From Chloranthus sessilifolius (lineage: Eukaryota; Streptophyta; Magnoliopsida; Chloranthales; Chloranthaceae), in assembly GCA_021018995.1 (NCBI GenBank), contig CM037593.1, positions 5,298,088 through 5,362,087 on the forward strand: a stretch of 64,000 nt of DNA. Reading direction: 5' to 3'. The notes beneath the pieces were generated by a model. That model was given only the letters and a program-made list of their open reading frames with translations, ran no database searches and had not been told where the DNA came from. This document shows positions 1 to 10,674 of the stretch, one piece after another; position 1 is the stretch's first letter; the number at the start of each line of letters is the position of its first letter. The position numbers and the translations under genes are program-made.

Positions 1-103
1 TTGTGTTCAAAGTATGCACGTCTACTGTTTGGCAAAATTCCTCACCCATTGTGGTTCATGTTTGCATGTCATTTAGCACATGTGTTAATAAGCCGTGTTC
101 ACA

Positions 104-1705
104 ATGAGCATGGGCGAGATTGTCGATGCCCTTAGAGACATCAAAACCCAAATGTGTGTAATTAATAATAGGAGCCGCTACACACCAAATTATTGGCAAA
201 GTTTCAACAGTTGTGATGAAACTAGAGTTAGGGGATACCCTCATCATCGTGAACCCGAGTACGATCCTGCCGATAGGTTTCTAAAATCTATTCGGAATGA
301 GGTCCCAGATTTTGAGGGTAGGACGAACCCTAAAACCTTCGTGGAGTGATTGTCTAGTGTGGAAGAGTATTTTGATTGGTATGGCGTACCAAATGAGTAT
401 AAAGTTAGGTTAGTGAAAACAAAGTTGGAGAGTAATGCCAAATTTTTTTGGACTCGCTTAGAGCGTCGCACTGAGTCACTTCGGAATAAAGTCATCTCCA
501 CATGGGAGGATATGAAGGTGAAACTTTTCGAACAATATGTTCCTTTCACACACCGTCACCTCCTACGGGGTTTGAAAACCAAGACAGATAAGTGTCCTGA
601 TTGCCTTAAGTGTCAAGGGTTCGGACACTTTGCTTACCAGTGCTCCATTAAACTTCCCAATCTGAATTTATTGACTGAAAGTGAAAGTCCTAAGGAGCCG
701 AAAAATATGAAAGTAGAAGAGGAAGTGTATGACCCTAGAACCGTGATGAGTGAAGAGGAGATGGAAGAAGCTGACCAAAGTCTCATTTGTGTTAAAGAGA
801 CTTTTATCTCCCTTGTGGATAGTGATGTTGGGTCGCATGTACACGAGAGTATCGAGTCAGTTACATGTGAGTCGCATGCACATCATAGTCCCGAGTTGCA
901 TACCCCTTCATATTCCGATTCTTATTGTGAGTCAACTTTTGAGTCTCATTCCGCATTGCATGCCGAAATTAAACAGAAGATTAATTCAAGCTACAATCAA
1001 TACGAATTATCTGCTAATACTCTAAGGCGTTTCAAAGAATATAAGGTGGGTGATCCTTCTCTGAGCTCAACCCCACCTCCATGCAATCATTTCCAAAAGC
1101 CCCCTGGTCACAATCTCAACCCAACTTTACAGCTGATACCCCTTCCCTCCCCAAACAGGCAGAGAAAAGAGGTAATTGAGGACAGATTAGATGATCTTGT
1201 GGCATTCACTTGCGGCAAAGAGTTTCTGGTTTATGAGATGAAGACGGTTAATATGTCAACTACCGAGAGTGCATGGGCCAGTCATGAAAGAGTTTGTCGC
1301 TTAAATTCTCGTATTCCTGACCGATATCGCGATCACACTTCATCGGGGATGAATTCCTTCAAGTCCGGGAGAGTTGATGAGCAACTTCAAAAATATTTGG
1401 TAGAGTGGGTTGGCGAGTCGGGTTATTTGGTTTGTCGAGGAGAGGATTACAACAAGCGTCACGCTACAAACCGAGATGAGGATCATACGTCACCAGGAGC
1501 CGAGATTGTTTGGGCTAGTTGCAAGGAGTTCCACCGTGCGAGTTCCGATGCACTTGATCAGTACCATGTGCGTGTTTCATCAATGATAAAACATTTTGAG
1601 TGGAGGAGAATGACGAGGAACGCCAGGTTCGGGAGCCTTGGATTTGGGGGGCCACAACAGATTTTCAGCGTCAGAAGAAGCGTAGAGGAAGCCCGAATAC
1701 CGTAG
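104..1705 (+). pseudogene. Gag polyprotein fused to integrase-tail and chromodomain-like sequence (one nonsense codon)
   Basis: Gag packages the element RNA in cytoplasmic particles. The frame from the ATG at 104 is interrupted by TGA at 347-349; the relative at 8.2-11.8 kb has TGG there. Visible parts in order: a retrotransposon-gag core (EEYFDWYGVP at about 365, then FFWTRLERR), a CX2CX4HX4C zinc knuckle (CLKCQGFGHFAYQC) at about 600-645, an acidic and Ser/His-rich linker, then HAEIKQKIN...RRFKEYKVGD at about 958-1050, which resembles the start of a Gypsy integrase C-terminal domain. A chromodomain-like stretch follows (YLVEWVGE at about 1395; VWASCKEF and DALDQYHVR at about 1505-1575). The stop at 1705 lies inside the 3' LTR. 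Residues encoded by about 1050-1255 are absent from the relative. The domain reading after the zinc knuckle is inference from motif similarity. Confidence 0.65.
1602..1610 (+). other. Polypurine tract of copy 1
   Basis: GGAGGAGAA lies directly before the first TG of the 3' LTR. This is the expected plus-strand primer site for reverse transcription. The same nonamer is at the equivalent place in copy 2 (9222-9230, minus strand). Confidence 0.75.
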
Positions 1706-2493
1706 CTTCAAGAGAGAAAAGGAGACTGAAACCGCAAAGAGCATGAGCGTCATGATCATAGTTCCATGAATGCATCATAGCCCTGACGTCATCACATCAC
1801 GGCGCCTCCAGCATGGTGTTTCTATTTTATGCTAAAATTTATTTTTTAGTGTTTTATTAGTATTAGGATTCTTTATTTCGAATTTAATTATTAGTGGCCT
1901 ATACATAGAGGCTTGTAAACACTTTTTATTTAGTTGATTGAATTTTTGAATGCATTATTGCTTGAGTATTCTTCGCCTGAGATGGGTTTAGTGTGAGACC
2001 AAGAGAGTGATTCCCATCTATTATCTTTGATCTTTTATTATATTTGCTAGCTATTGATCCTTGTTTGTTTCTCTAAACCTTAATCTACTAATTCCTTGAT
2101 CCCAGACCCTAAACCTTTTGAAACCCTAAATCCAACAAAGCCAAAACCCTTTTCCAAACCATAAACCTGTTACAGAACCAAAACCTATTACAAACCAATA
2201 ATCTAATTTCGCAACCCTGGTTCGAGCCGTGAATCTACATCGGATCGAAGACGAGCGACTAAGCCTGGAAATGTTAGAGTTCTATCTTTAGGCCCGATCC
2301 CGCCTTAAATCTAACGGTACTTGTGCATCAGATTGGACACCCTATTCGAGTCTCGCGTGATTTACCCACCGGAATTCTACGAACCCGAAGGTATTGAGTT
2401 AATTTTGAGATTAAGTTTGTTTTAATTTATTTAATTTCGGCAAATCCGCATCAAAATCATATTCACACAGTTTAGGGTTCCCGTCCCGCGTCA
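1611..2493 (+). repeat. 3' LTR of copy 1
   Basis: About 883 bp, beginning TGACGAGG and ending CGTCA. It matches, in reverse complement, the LTRs at 8261-9221 and 10843-11773. Shared landmarks are the AAACCCTA-rich stretch (about 2095-2215) and the segment around 2225-2400. The 1740-1800 part (TGACGTCATCAC and neighbours) does not match its relatives. The last 32 codons of gag run into it. Confidence 0.75.
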
Positions 2494-4350
2494 CTTGTCC
2501 CTTAACCAAAGGTCATGCCAAAAACTGATTTTAGAGTCATCCCCCCAGGAGAACTTTAAGCACTGCTTGTAATCCTCAAAGACCAATAGTACGCCTTTGT
2601 ACCACCCGAAGCCATTGTAAGTCGTAGCATTCAAAGCCCACCCTATTGGGAGAAGTATCGTATTTAGCAGAAATTGTTTTCCACCAAATCTTGTCCCTTT
2701 CCAAGTCATCACCAACTCTCTACAGCCATTTCCCAAGTAGAGCTTTATTCACTTGCTTAATTCTTCTTATACCCAAACCCCCCTCAGATTTGGTAGTGCA
2801 ACAGTCTTTCCAGTTTACAAGGTGAAGCTTCCCAGTTGTCCCTTCCCCTTCCCACAAGAAATCTCTCATACATTTTTCAAGAGAAGAAACGTCTGAGTTC
2901 AAAGCCGAGAATATGGAGAGGAAGAAGGCCGGGAGAGGCCAAAGTGGATTTGATGAGTGCCTGCCTTCCCCTTTGCTGAGCAATTTGCTCTTCCAAATGG
3001 CCAGCCTGTTATGAAATCTTTGCAAGACCGGTTCCCAGGAGCAAGCTTTGAACTTACCCACTCCAAGAGGCAGCCCAAGGTATTTGAAAGGCAACCTTTC
3101 CTCACATCAGTCAATAAGTTCGGCTAGCACTGTCATTAAACTCGCACATGTGTTAACTCCGATGGCCTTAGATTTATAAAGGTTAACCTTTTGCCCCGAT
3201 ATTACCTCATACACCGCAAGAGCATGCAAAAACCTGATTGACATCATGAGGGCAAGGTTTGCAAAAAATGACCATGTCGTCCGCATACTGAAGATGAGTG
3301 ATGGTAAAGTCGTCGGAGAATCGGAATCACTAGAAAATGCTCGACTGAGCAGCCCTTACAAGGATCATGTGGATGGCTTCGCCTACAATATTGAACAGTA
3401 GGGGAGACGACAGATCTCCTTGTCTCAAACCTCTTGACCCTCTAAAAAACCCCTTGGGGCAGCCATTGACCAACGTCGAGAAAAATGGGGAGTCGACACA
3501 ACTTTGGCCCAACTAATCCATCTGATTCTTAAGCCCATTCTTCTAAGGAGTTGGTGCAAGAAATTCCAATCGAACAATCGTACGCTTTCACCATATCAAT
3601 CTTAAAGATGAGGCTACTGTCGGAGCTCTTTTTGACACTATCAATGGCCTCGTGAGCCGTAAGGGAGATCTCCAGGAGCTGCCTTCCTAGAATAAAAGCA
3701 CCCCGAGTATTTGAAATGATATGTCCCATAACCAGTTTGAGGCGATTGGTCAACACTTTGGCCAGAATTTGATAGACGTTATTTAGGAGGCTAATTCGTC
3801 TAAAGTACCGAATGTTGATAGCGCCTTCCACTTTCGGTATTAAGGTAATGAAGGTGGCATTTAATCCACCTGGTTGCTCAGGACGTAGGAAAAATTCACC
3901 AAAGAAGTGTAGGATGTCCTCTTTAATCGTGTCCCAAAACCATTAGAAAACCCATCAGGTTCAGGAGACTTATTCCGGCCACCGGAAAGCACAACCTTCT
4001 TGATCTCCTCTTCGCTGAAAGGTGTCTCTAGGCCTATCCTATGTGCAGGGGATATCTCGCTGAAGCACAACCCTTGGATTGTGGGCTTGTAGGTGTTCTC
4101 GTTGGAGTACATACTCTGGTAGTATCCAAGGATCTGATCAGCAATTGTGTTGTGCTCGGAGAAGCGAGCATCAACGACCTTCAACTGATTAATAGTGTTT
4201 ATGCCCCTTCTAACGTTAGCCACATGGTGGAAGAATTTTGTATTTCCATCCCCCTTCCTTCAGCCAATGAATTTTGGATTTTTGTCGCCACATGTTTTCT
4301 TCCTCAGTACACTTTTGGTTAAAAGCCATTTTAAGAGCGAGCCTAATGTC
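2494..4350 (-). pseudogene. L1 reverse transcriptase and downstream region, decayed
   Basis: Several minus-strand frames together give an L1 ORF2 product. From the N-terminal side: the linker with MWRQKSKIHWLKEG near 4250-4290; EEIKKVVLSGGRNKSPEPDGF around 3960-4020; NRLKLVMGHIISNTRGAF and FKIDMVKAYD around 3590-3750; GLRQGDLSSPLLFN near 3400-3440; KYLGLPLGVGKF near 3050-3085; and LGIRRIKQVNKALLGKWL near 2720-2775. The frame changes at least four times. The YADD/FADD segment (about 3245-3310) is not readable in a continuous frame. A non-functional relic. Confidence 0.8.
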
Positions 4351-7013
4351 TTTCTTTTTTTTTTTTGAGCAAGACGTTGAGTGACAATACAATCCCAGTA
4401 TACAGAAATCAAACCGGAAAAAAGAAAAGGAAAAACAGCAAGAACAACAACGTCGACACACACCACAACCAAGGCGTGTCGCACTCAACCCGGATCCCAC
4501 GAGAAATCAGTGCACCTCTCGCCACCCCCCCCCCCCTCTTGACGATCATCCCACCAATTTGCTCACCAAACCCGTGACCGCCTTGACGACCATCCCCACC
4601 GATTTGCTCCTATTCTTGAAAATTCTGGCATTCCTTTCGCACCATAAACACCATAAAACAGCAAACAAGGACGCGGTCCAATATCCCCCACTCTCCCTGT
4701 CAATCATCGCACCGGCCCAACTCAACACCTGCTGATAGGGTGTCTCCGGCACGACCCATCTAACCTCAAACGCCTTATCCATAGCTGTTCAAACCTCGGC
4801 TGCGAAACTGCAGTGCAGGAATAAATGGGGAGCGGATTCCTCACACATCACGCAAGCATTCTGTACATCGAGGCCCCTCCGGATCAGCACGTCCCTGGTG
4901 AGAATCCTTTCCTTGCAAATCGTCCATCCAAAAAATCGAATCTTCAACGGAATAGGCAACCTCCACAACCATTTTCCATTGAAAATAGTGAGTGACCGTC
5001 GCGACAGCAGCCCATAAAAGGACTTGACAGAGAATTTACCATCCCTGCTAGGATCCCAAATTCGCAGATCCTGCCCCTAAGGATTCCGCTGCAGGTCATA
5101 TAGACGCAACATCAGCGCCGCAAAACACCCAACCTCACTATCCCTCAACACCCTTCTTGTGCCAACATCCCAAACACCCCTTTCCTGCGTGTGAGTCACG
5201 AAATCGTCAATCATGCCCCCCTGGTTCGAAGCAACGGCAAAAATCGCCGGGAATTCATCCTTAAGGGCAGCCCCATCCACCCATACATCCTCCCAGAACC
5301 TGATGCGAGTTCCACATCCCCACCGATACCGCCGGCCCTTAGCAAACCTCCCCCATATACTATAAATTCCTTTCCACCACACAGAGGATCCTCGCTGAAC
5401 CGTGGGGCAGATTCCCCACCCACCTGTAGAAGTGCCATACTTCTCGGCCAAAACCAACCACCATAAACTACTCCTCTCCTCAGCCTTCCCCGCTCTCCAA
5501 TGCCACTTACCAAGCAAAGCCAGGTTAGTCCATTTAAGGCTACGGATGCCCAACCCACCACAAGGAACTAACAGCTGACAACAGTCCCAATTAACCAAAT
5601 TATATCTTTTTTGCAAACCCTATCCCTCCCAGAGAAACGACCGCTAGATTTGTTCTAACTGGTTGACAACCTCCATAGGGCATCTAAACATAGACATGAA
5701 AAAAATAGGCATCAAAGATAACACAGCTTTGAGAAGAATCAACCTGCCGCCACTGCTTAACAGCTTCCCTTTCCAGGAGGAAAGTCGTTGCTCAAACCTT
5801 TGCACCACCAGAAGCCAGTCACGGGCCGTGGGCTTCCTCAGCTCGATAGGTAACCCGAGGTACTTGATAGGTAGCTTCTCGCTAGCACAGTTGACCGTAT
5901 GTGCCAATTCCTGAACCATAGAATCCTCAGCGTCAATCCCCGTGATAGCAGACTTGTGAAAATTAATCCGCTGCCCCGACATGGCCTCATTCACCGACAG
6001 AACCCCAGCAAGCGTGCTGAACTCAGAAACATTAGCCTTCCCAAATAAGATCGTGTCGTCAGCAAATTGCAAATGCGAAATGTACCTTCCCTCAGCCCCC
6101 ACCTGTACACCGGATATCAGCTGCAACTCCCTGGCACGTGACATCAGTCCCGTTAGCGCCTCCCCAACCAGAATAAAAAGGAACGGGGATAGAGGGTCCC
6201 CCTACCTAATACCCCTGGAGCTCTTGAAATACCCAGTAGGAGTACCATTTATCATCACCGAAAACCACGGAGAGGAATAGAAGCCCCGCATCCACTTCCT
6301 CCAAGTCACTCCAAACCCCAAACAATGTAGCATATAATCGATATTCTCCCAATTGACCCGATCATATGCTTTTTCCATATCTACCTTGCAAATCACAGCT
6401 GGGATCCGCTGGATATGGGTCGAATGAATGGTCTCGTGGGCCACCACAACAAGATCCGTTAACTGCCGGCCATTAACAAAAGCCCCTTGATTCCTAGAAA
6501 TAATAGTGTTCATCACTTGCTTGAGCCTATTAGCAAGCATCTTCGAAACGATCCTGTACAGGCAATTGGTGAGACTGACCGGACGATAATCCGCAATATT
6601 CTCAGCCCCACACACATTGGGGATGAGGGTAATGAAAGTGGAATTTAAAGCCCTTCCAATAAATCCGAACTGATGAAACTCACACATGACGTTCATCAAA
6701 TCAGCCTTGATAGTCGACCAACACGCACAATAGAACTCCATGGTAAACCCATCCGGACCCGGCGCCTTGTTCCTACCCCCACTCTTTATCGTCCTCCACA
6801 CCTCCTCCTTAGTAAAACATCCCTCAAGCCCCCTACTCACCTCATCCGATATGGACTTAAAGGGCAGCCCATTTAGCTGGGGTCTCATCCCCCCTCCTCC
6901 GTATACAATCGCTTATAAAACTCCACCACACTCTCACGGACCTGGTCATCGCCTGTGCGCAACGTCCCATCAACGACAATGCTACCAAAGGCGTCGAAAG
7001 TTTTGATTTCTTT
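4351..7013 (-). mobile_element. Second L1-type LINE inserted in the first, 5'-truncated, with poly(A)
   Basis: The poly(T) run at 4355-4366 is the poly(A) tail of a minus-strand LINE. The element runs to about 7006, where it is 5'-truncated just before its reverse transcriptase domain. TTTCTTT occurs at 4351-4357 and again at 7007-7013, a candidate short target duplication; the poly(T) makes the exact edge uncertain. On both sides the older L1 protein continues (KYCLLKE on one side, IRLALKMAF on the other), so the nesting order is clear. Confidence 0.75.
4546..7006 (-). pseudogene. L1 reverse transcriptase with C-terminal zinc-finger region
   Basis: Frames at 6885-7006, 6202-6888, 5644-6144, 5077-5616 and 4546-4782 join in order. 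Motifs: SGGRNKAPGPDGFTMEFY near 6730-6790, FKSSRGIR near 6202-6225, a stop codon at about 6205 where relatives have Gln, and HLQFADDTILF near 6035-6080, which holds the catalytic FADD usual in plant L1s. KYLGLPIELRKPTARDW lies near 5810-5865, then SSGGRLILLKAVL and the C-terminal VLWCLWCERNARIF near 4610-4660. The 4780-5076 part codes for the Cys-rich region but is shifted. Multiple lesions make it inactive. Confidence 0.8.
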
Positions 7014-7668
7014 GAGAAGACAATATTTGACCTCTAAGATGTTTCCAAACACCTCCCTTTTCCATAATTTGATTTTCTCTTTGACCTTCTTGAGTTTTGT
7101 CGTGAGCACTCTAGCAGCAGTTCCCTGAGCGGAGACCTCATTTCACCAAAAGGGGGTTTTGTTTCTGAAGTCTTCAATGGATAACCAAACATTTTCCAAG
7201 CGAAACAAGCGAGGACCCGGGACCTTCTTTGATCGAGTGGAGAGAAGAATTGGCTTGTGGTCTGAAACGGTAGTAGGCTAAGCGTCCACCATAGTTTCCA
7301 AGAAGTTCGCCATCCAAATCGAGTCACATAGGAATATGTCGAGACGGCAGAAAGTAGGGAAATCCTGGCCATTAGTCCACGTGAACTGAGCTCCCCTCAA
7401 TCCTGCATCACACATGCCACAATCCAAAATAAATTTTGTAACTTGATCGCCTCTCGAACTGTCGATCATGCCGCCATTCTTTTCAAGTGAAGATAGTATG
7501 ACATTGAAGTCGCCTCCCACACACAACCCATGATCCCATCTATTCGAAAGAGCATTGAGCTCAAAGAAGTCCTCTTTGTCTCTGCTATTGTTAGGACCAT
7601 ACAACCCCGTGAAAGTCCCTATAGAACTACAGGTTCTGTTCTTGAGAAGCACTAAAACAGAGCTCAAG
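7014..7668 (-). pseudogene. L1 endonuclease fragment
   Basis: The frame at 7278-7667 shows an apurinic-type endonuclease: YGPNNSRDKEDFFELNAL, CVGGDFNVI with the Asp/Asn catalytic pair, and FTWTNGQDFPTFCRLDIFLCDS. A second stretch near 7240-7270 reads VSDHKPIL, the SDH motif, after a stop. The linker TTKLKKVKEKIKLWKREVFGNI lies at 7025-7105. The N-terminal strands with the first catalytic Asn and Glu are missing, so the fragment was truncated on insertion or afterwards. It belongs with the reverse transcriptase relic at 2494-4350. Confidence 0.75.
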
Positions 7669-8255
7669 GCCCCTCCCCGATTTTATTCTTGGCATGGGCG
7701 TTACGTTTTGCCATCCCCACCCAAAACGCGGCGTCTGTGTATCAGAACACCTAGCAGAAGATATTGTCGAGTTTTGGAATTAAGTCTCATCCCTAGTTTT
7801 GTTGCTGGCATGGGCTTAAGTCCCCACCCAGAACTTGTCGTTTTCATGTAATGGTCGGTCGCACCTCATAGCCCAAGCTCAGGACAAGTCTCTATCCAAT
7901 GTGGGACTATCAAAGCCGGGAACGACTCTTCTATTCTGAGTCGTCCCTCGGGGATGGGACTTAAGCCCAAATTCGGACAATATCTTCCATTGTGAGCTAT
8001 GATACATGGACGACACGTTCTTGGGTGGGGACGGAGAAACGTAACGCCCATGCCAAGAACAAAACAAGGGCGGGGACCTAAGACCAGCACCGGACAATAC
8101 TATTGATGTGAGGTTCGGATCATCATAGAATGGTATCAAACTCGAGGATGGCTCTTCTATAAGGTGGGGGGATCGTGATAGTCCCACATCAGATAAAGAC
8201 TTGTCCTGAGCTTGGGCTATGAGGTGCCACCGGCCCTTACATGTAACAAAGGTAG
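7669..8255. repeat. Composite inverted and direct repeat block
   Basis: Two inverted pairs interlock here. Segment 7669-7805 is matched in reverse complement by about 7950-8080 (shared core CTTGGCATGGGCGTTACG). Segment 7858-7912 is matched by 8176-8231 (shared core AGCCCAAGCTCAGGACAAGT). A direct relative of the CCGGACAAT part lies at 12555-12650, and a weaker one at 40610-40690. This looks like several copies of one dispersed repeat in both orientations. No protein is evident; short frames here are repeat-derived. Confidence 0.6.
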
Positions 8256-8260
8256 TTAAG

Positions 8261-9221
8261 TGATGCAGGACGACGACCCTAAAATGCGTGATTATGATTG
8301 TATGCGATTTTGCTAAAACTAAATAAAATTAAATAAAACTTAATCTCAAAACTATCTTAAATACCTTAGGGTTTTGGAGAATTGTGATGAGTAGATCACA
8401 CGAGATCCAAATAGGGTCCAGTCCGATGCGCAAGTACTTTTAGATTTGAGGCGAGATCGGCCTAAAGATAGAACTATAGCTTTTTCAGGGATAGGCGCTC
8501 GTCTTCAATCCGATGTAGATTCACGGTTTCCAAATAGGGTTGTGAAAGGGATTTATAGTTTGTAATAGGCTTATGGTTTGGTTTTAGGTTATGGTTTAGA
8601 AAAGGGTTTTGGCTCTGATGGATTTAGGGTTCATAAAAGGTTTAGGGTTTCGGATCTAAATCAATAGATTAAGATTTAGAAAAACAAGCAGAGATCAATA
8701 AGGTAAAAGATTCAAAGAAGACAATGATAAATAATAGAAAAGATAAACAAATAGCTTTTGCGAATCACTCCCTTGGCCTCACACCAAACTCATCTCAGGC
8801 AAAGAATATTCAAGCATAAAAGCATTCAAAATATTCAATAACTAATTAAAAAGTCTTTAGAAGCCTCAATATATAGGCCACAAATAATTACAATTCAAAA
8901 TAAAAAGTCCTAATACTAATAAAACACTAAAAAAAGGAAAATTTCATCAAAATTAAAAAACCCCGTCGCGACGCCCACGGACGCCCGTAGTGCCCCACGG
9001 ACGTCCATGACATACGGACAGTGGGAGTGTAAAATCGCGGGCGTCCGTCACTATTTAACGGGCGTCCGGTACTGTTCATCACGGATGTCCGTGACCTTTC
9101 ATTCCTGACGTTAGGTAATCGCTCATTCATCGCTCATTAAAAAATTTTAAAAAAATCCCCTTGAAGCTGAAATTTTGTTGCGGTTCAACTTCAATGCTCT
9201 CTATCTTGACATTCCCCGTCA
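8261..9221 (-). repeat. 3' LTR of copy 2
   Basis: 961 bp. It matches 10843-11773 along its length with scattered substitutions and indels. The largest difference is at 8963-9100, where short palindromic CGGACGTCCGT-type units differ in number and arrangement from 11545-11680. The gag stop codon (about 9127) lies inside it. Confidence 0.85.
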
Positions 9222-10674
9222 TTCTCCTCCACTCAAAATGCTTCATCACCGATGAAACACGCACGTAGTATTGATCAAGTGTATCGGAACTCGCACAATA
9301 GAACTCCTTGCAACTAGCCCAAACAATCTCGGCTCCTAGTGGCGTATGATCCTCATCTAGGTTCATTGTAGCGGGACGCACACGGTAGACCTCTCCTTGA
9401 TAAACCTGATAACCCGGTTCGCCAACCCACTCGACCAAATATTTTTGAAGCTTCTCATCAACTCTCCCGGACCTGAAGGAATTCATCCCCGATGAAGTGT
9501 GACCGCGATATCGGTCCGGATTACGAGAACTCAAGCGGCAAGCTCTTTCATCATTGGCCCATGTACTCTCGGTAGTCGAAGTATCAGCAGATAATTTGTA
9601 GTGATTGTTGCTTGAATTAATCTTTTGTTTAATTTCGGCATGCAATGCAAAATGAGACTCGAAAGTTGACTCACAATAAGACTCGAAATGTATAGTGGTA
9701 TGCAACTCGAGATTATGATGTGCATGTGTGTGTATAGACTCGATACTCTCATATGCATGTGACGCTAATGACTCACATGTAACCGACTCATGTGTGATTG
9801 AATCAAGTGACACTAATGGCTCAGGTGCACTTGGCTTTAGTAACTCATGCGTACTCGGTTCGACCAAAACCAAAGACTCTGGGGTACTCGATTCAATTGA
9901 CACAAATGGTTCTTACGTACCCAATTCGATAGACTCACGTGTACTCGACCCAACATCACTATCCACAAGGGAAATAGAAATGTTTTCAACACAAACTAAA
10001 CTTTCATCAGCTTCTTCCATCTCCTCTTCCCTCAACACGGTACGAGGGTCGTACACTTCATCCACTTCCCTATTCTCAAGCTCCCTAGGACTCACTCTTT
10101 TCATCAATAAATTCGAAGTGGGAAATTTTGTGGGGCATTGGTTTGCAAAGTGTCTGAACCCTTGACACTTAAGACAATCAGGACACTTATTTGTCTTGGT
10201 TCTCAAACTCTGTAAAATGTGATGGTGTGCGAAAGGAATATATTGTTCGATAAGTTCCACCTTCATGTCCTCCCATGCGGAGATGAATTTATTCCGAAGA
10301 GACTCAGTACGACGTTCTAAGCGAGTCCAAAAAAATTTGGCATTTCCCTCCAACTTTGTTTTCGCTAATGTAATTTTGTACTCATTTGGTAGACCATACT
10401 AATCAAAATACTCTTCTACACTAGACAACCACTCCATGAAGGTTTTTGTGTTCGTCGAACCCTCAAAATCTAGGACCTCATTCTGAATAGATTTTAGAAA
10501 CTTCTCGGCAGGGTCGTACTCAAGTTCATGATGATGAGGATATTCCCGAACTCTAATCTCATCACAACTTTTGGGGCTTTGCCAAGAATTTGGAATGTAG
10601 TGTTTCCCTCATTCGGCTAACACCCTTTCATGACAGGTAAGGAATTCATGGTGACGTGTAAGTAACTCATACAT
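9127..10674 (-). pseudogene. Gag with integrase-tail and chromodomain-like extension, two or more nonsense codons
   Basis: Read on the minus strand from ATG at 10674 (MYELLTRHHEF). In-frame stops occur at TGA just before GKHYIPNSW (about 10608), TAG at 10399-10401 (where copy 1 has Trp in FDWYG) and TAA at 9913-9915. The zinc knuckle (CLKCQGFRHFANQC) is intact near 10140-10185. The linker has degenerate repeats around the word STPES/STHE. HAEIKQKINSSNNHYKLSADT is near 9590-9650, STWANDERACRL follows, and YLVEWVGEPGY near 9415-9450 with VWASCKEF and DTLDQYYVRVSS near 9260-9340 form a chromodomain-like block. The same overall join as in copy 1 shows inheritance from a shared deleted ancestor. 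Confidence 0.7.
9222..9230 (-). other. Polypurine tract of copy 2
   Basis: The minus strand reads GGAGGAGAA immediately upstream of the 3' LTR, identical to copy 1. Confidence 0.75.

Larger units (their letters stand above)
1..2493 (+). mobile_element. Non-autonomous gag-only LTR retrotransposon, copy 1 (5' end outside window)
   Basis: The sequence shows a gag reading frame, a polypurine tract and a 3' LTR, with no protease, reverse transcriptase or integrase core between them. The 5' LTR and primer-binding site would lie left of the window. The element ends ...CA at 2493, directly inside a minus-strand L1 whose frame starts at 2494. A homologous complete element lies at 8261-11773. Gag-bearing elements without pol match the plant class called TR-GAG, which must use enzymes from autonomous relatives. 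The insertion duplication (2494-2498, CTTGT) cannot be checked because its partner is outside the window. Confidence 0.75.
2494..7668 (-). mobile_element. Old L1-type LINE, interrupted by a second LINE
   Basis: Minus-strand L1 fragments with consistent protein order: an endonuclease segment at 7014-7668, then linker, reverse transcriptase and the region after it at 2494-4350. The middle, 4351-7013, is a later L1 with its own poly(A). The 5' end is truncated inside the endonuclease near 7668, where an unrelated repeat starts. The 3' end, including any poly(A), is beyond the LTR element that abuts at 2493. The element is broken by frameshifts and is not mobile. Its relatives copy themselves by nicking DNA and reverse transcribing at the nick. 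Confidence 0.8.

Noticed and set aside
5191-5466. 91-residue + strand frame, Pro-rich
   Set aside because: Antisense of the L1 reverse transcriptase C-terminal region, which has clear motifs on the minus strand.
8178-8192. GTCCCACATC resembles the plant snRNA upstream promoter element
   Set aside because: No TATA at the usual spacing and no snRNA-like sequence follows. The word lies in an inverted repeat shared with 7858-7912.
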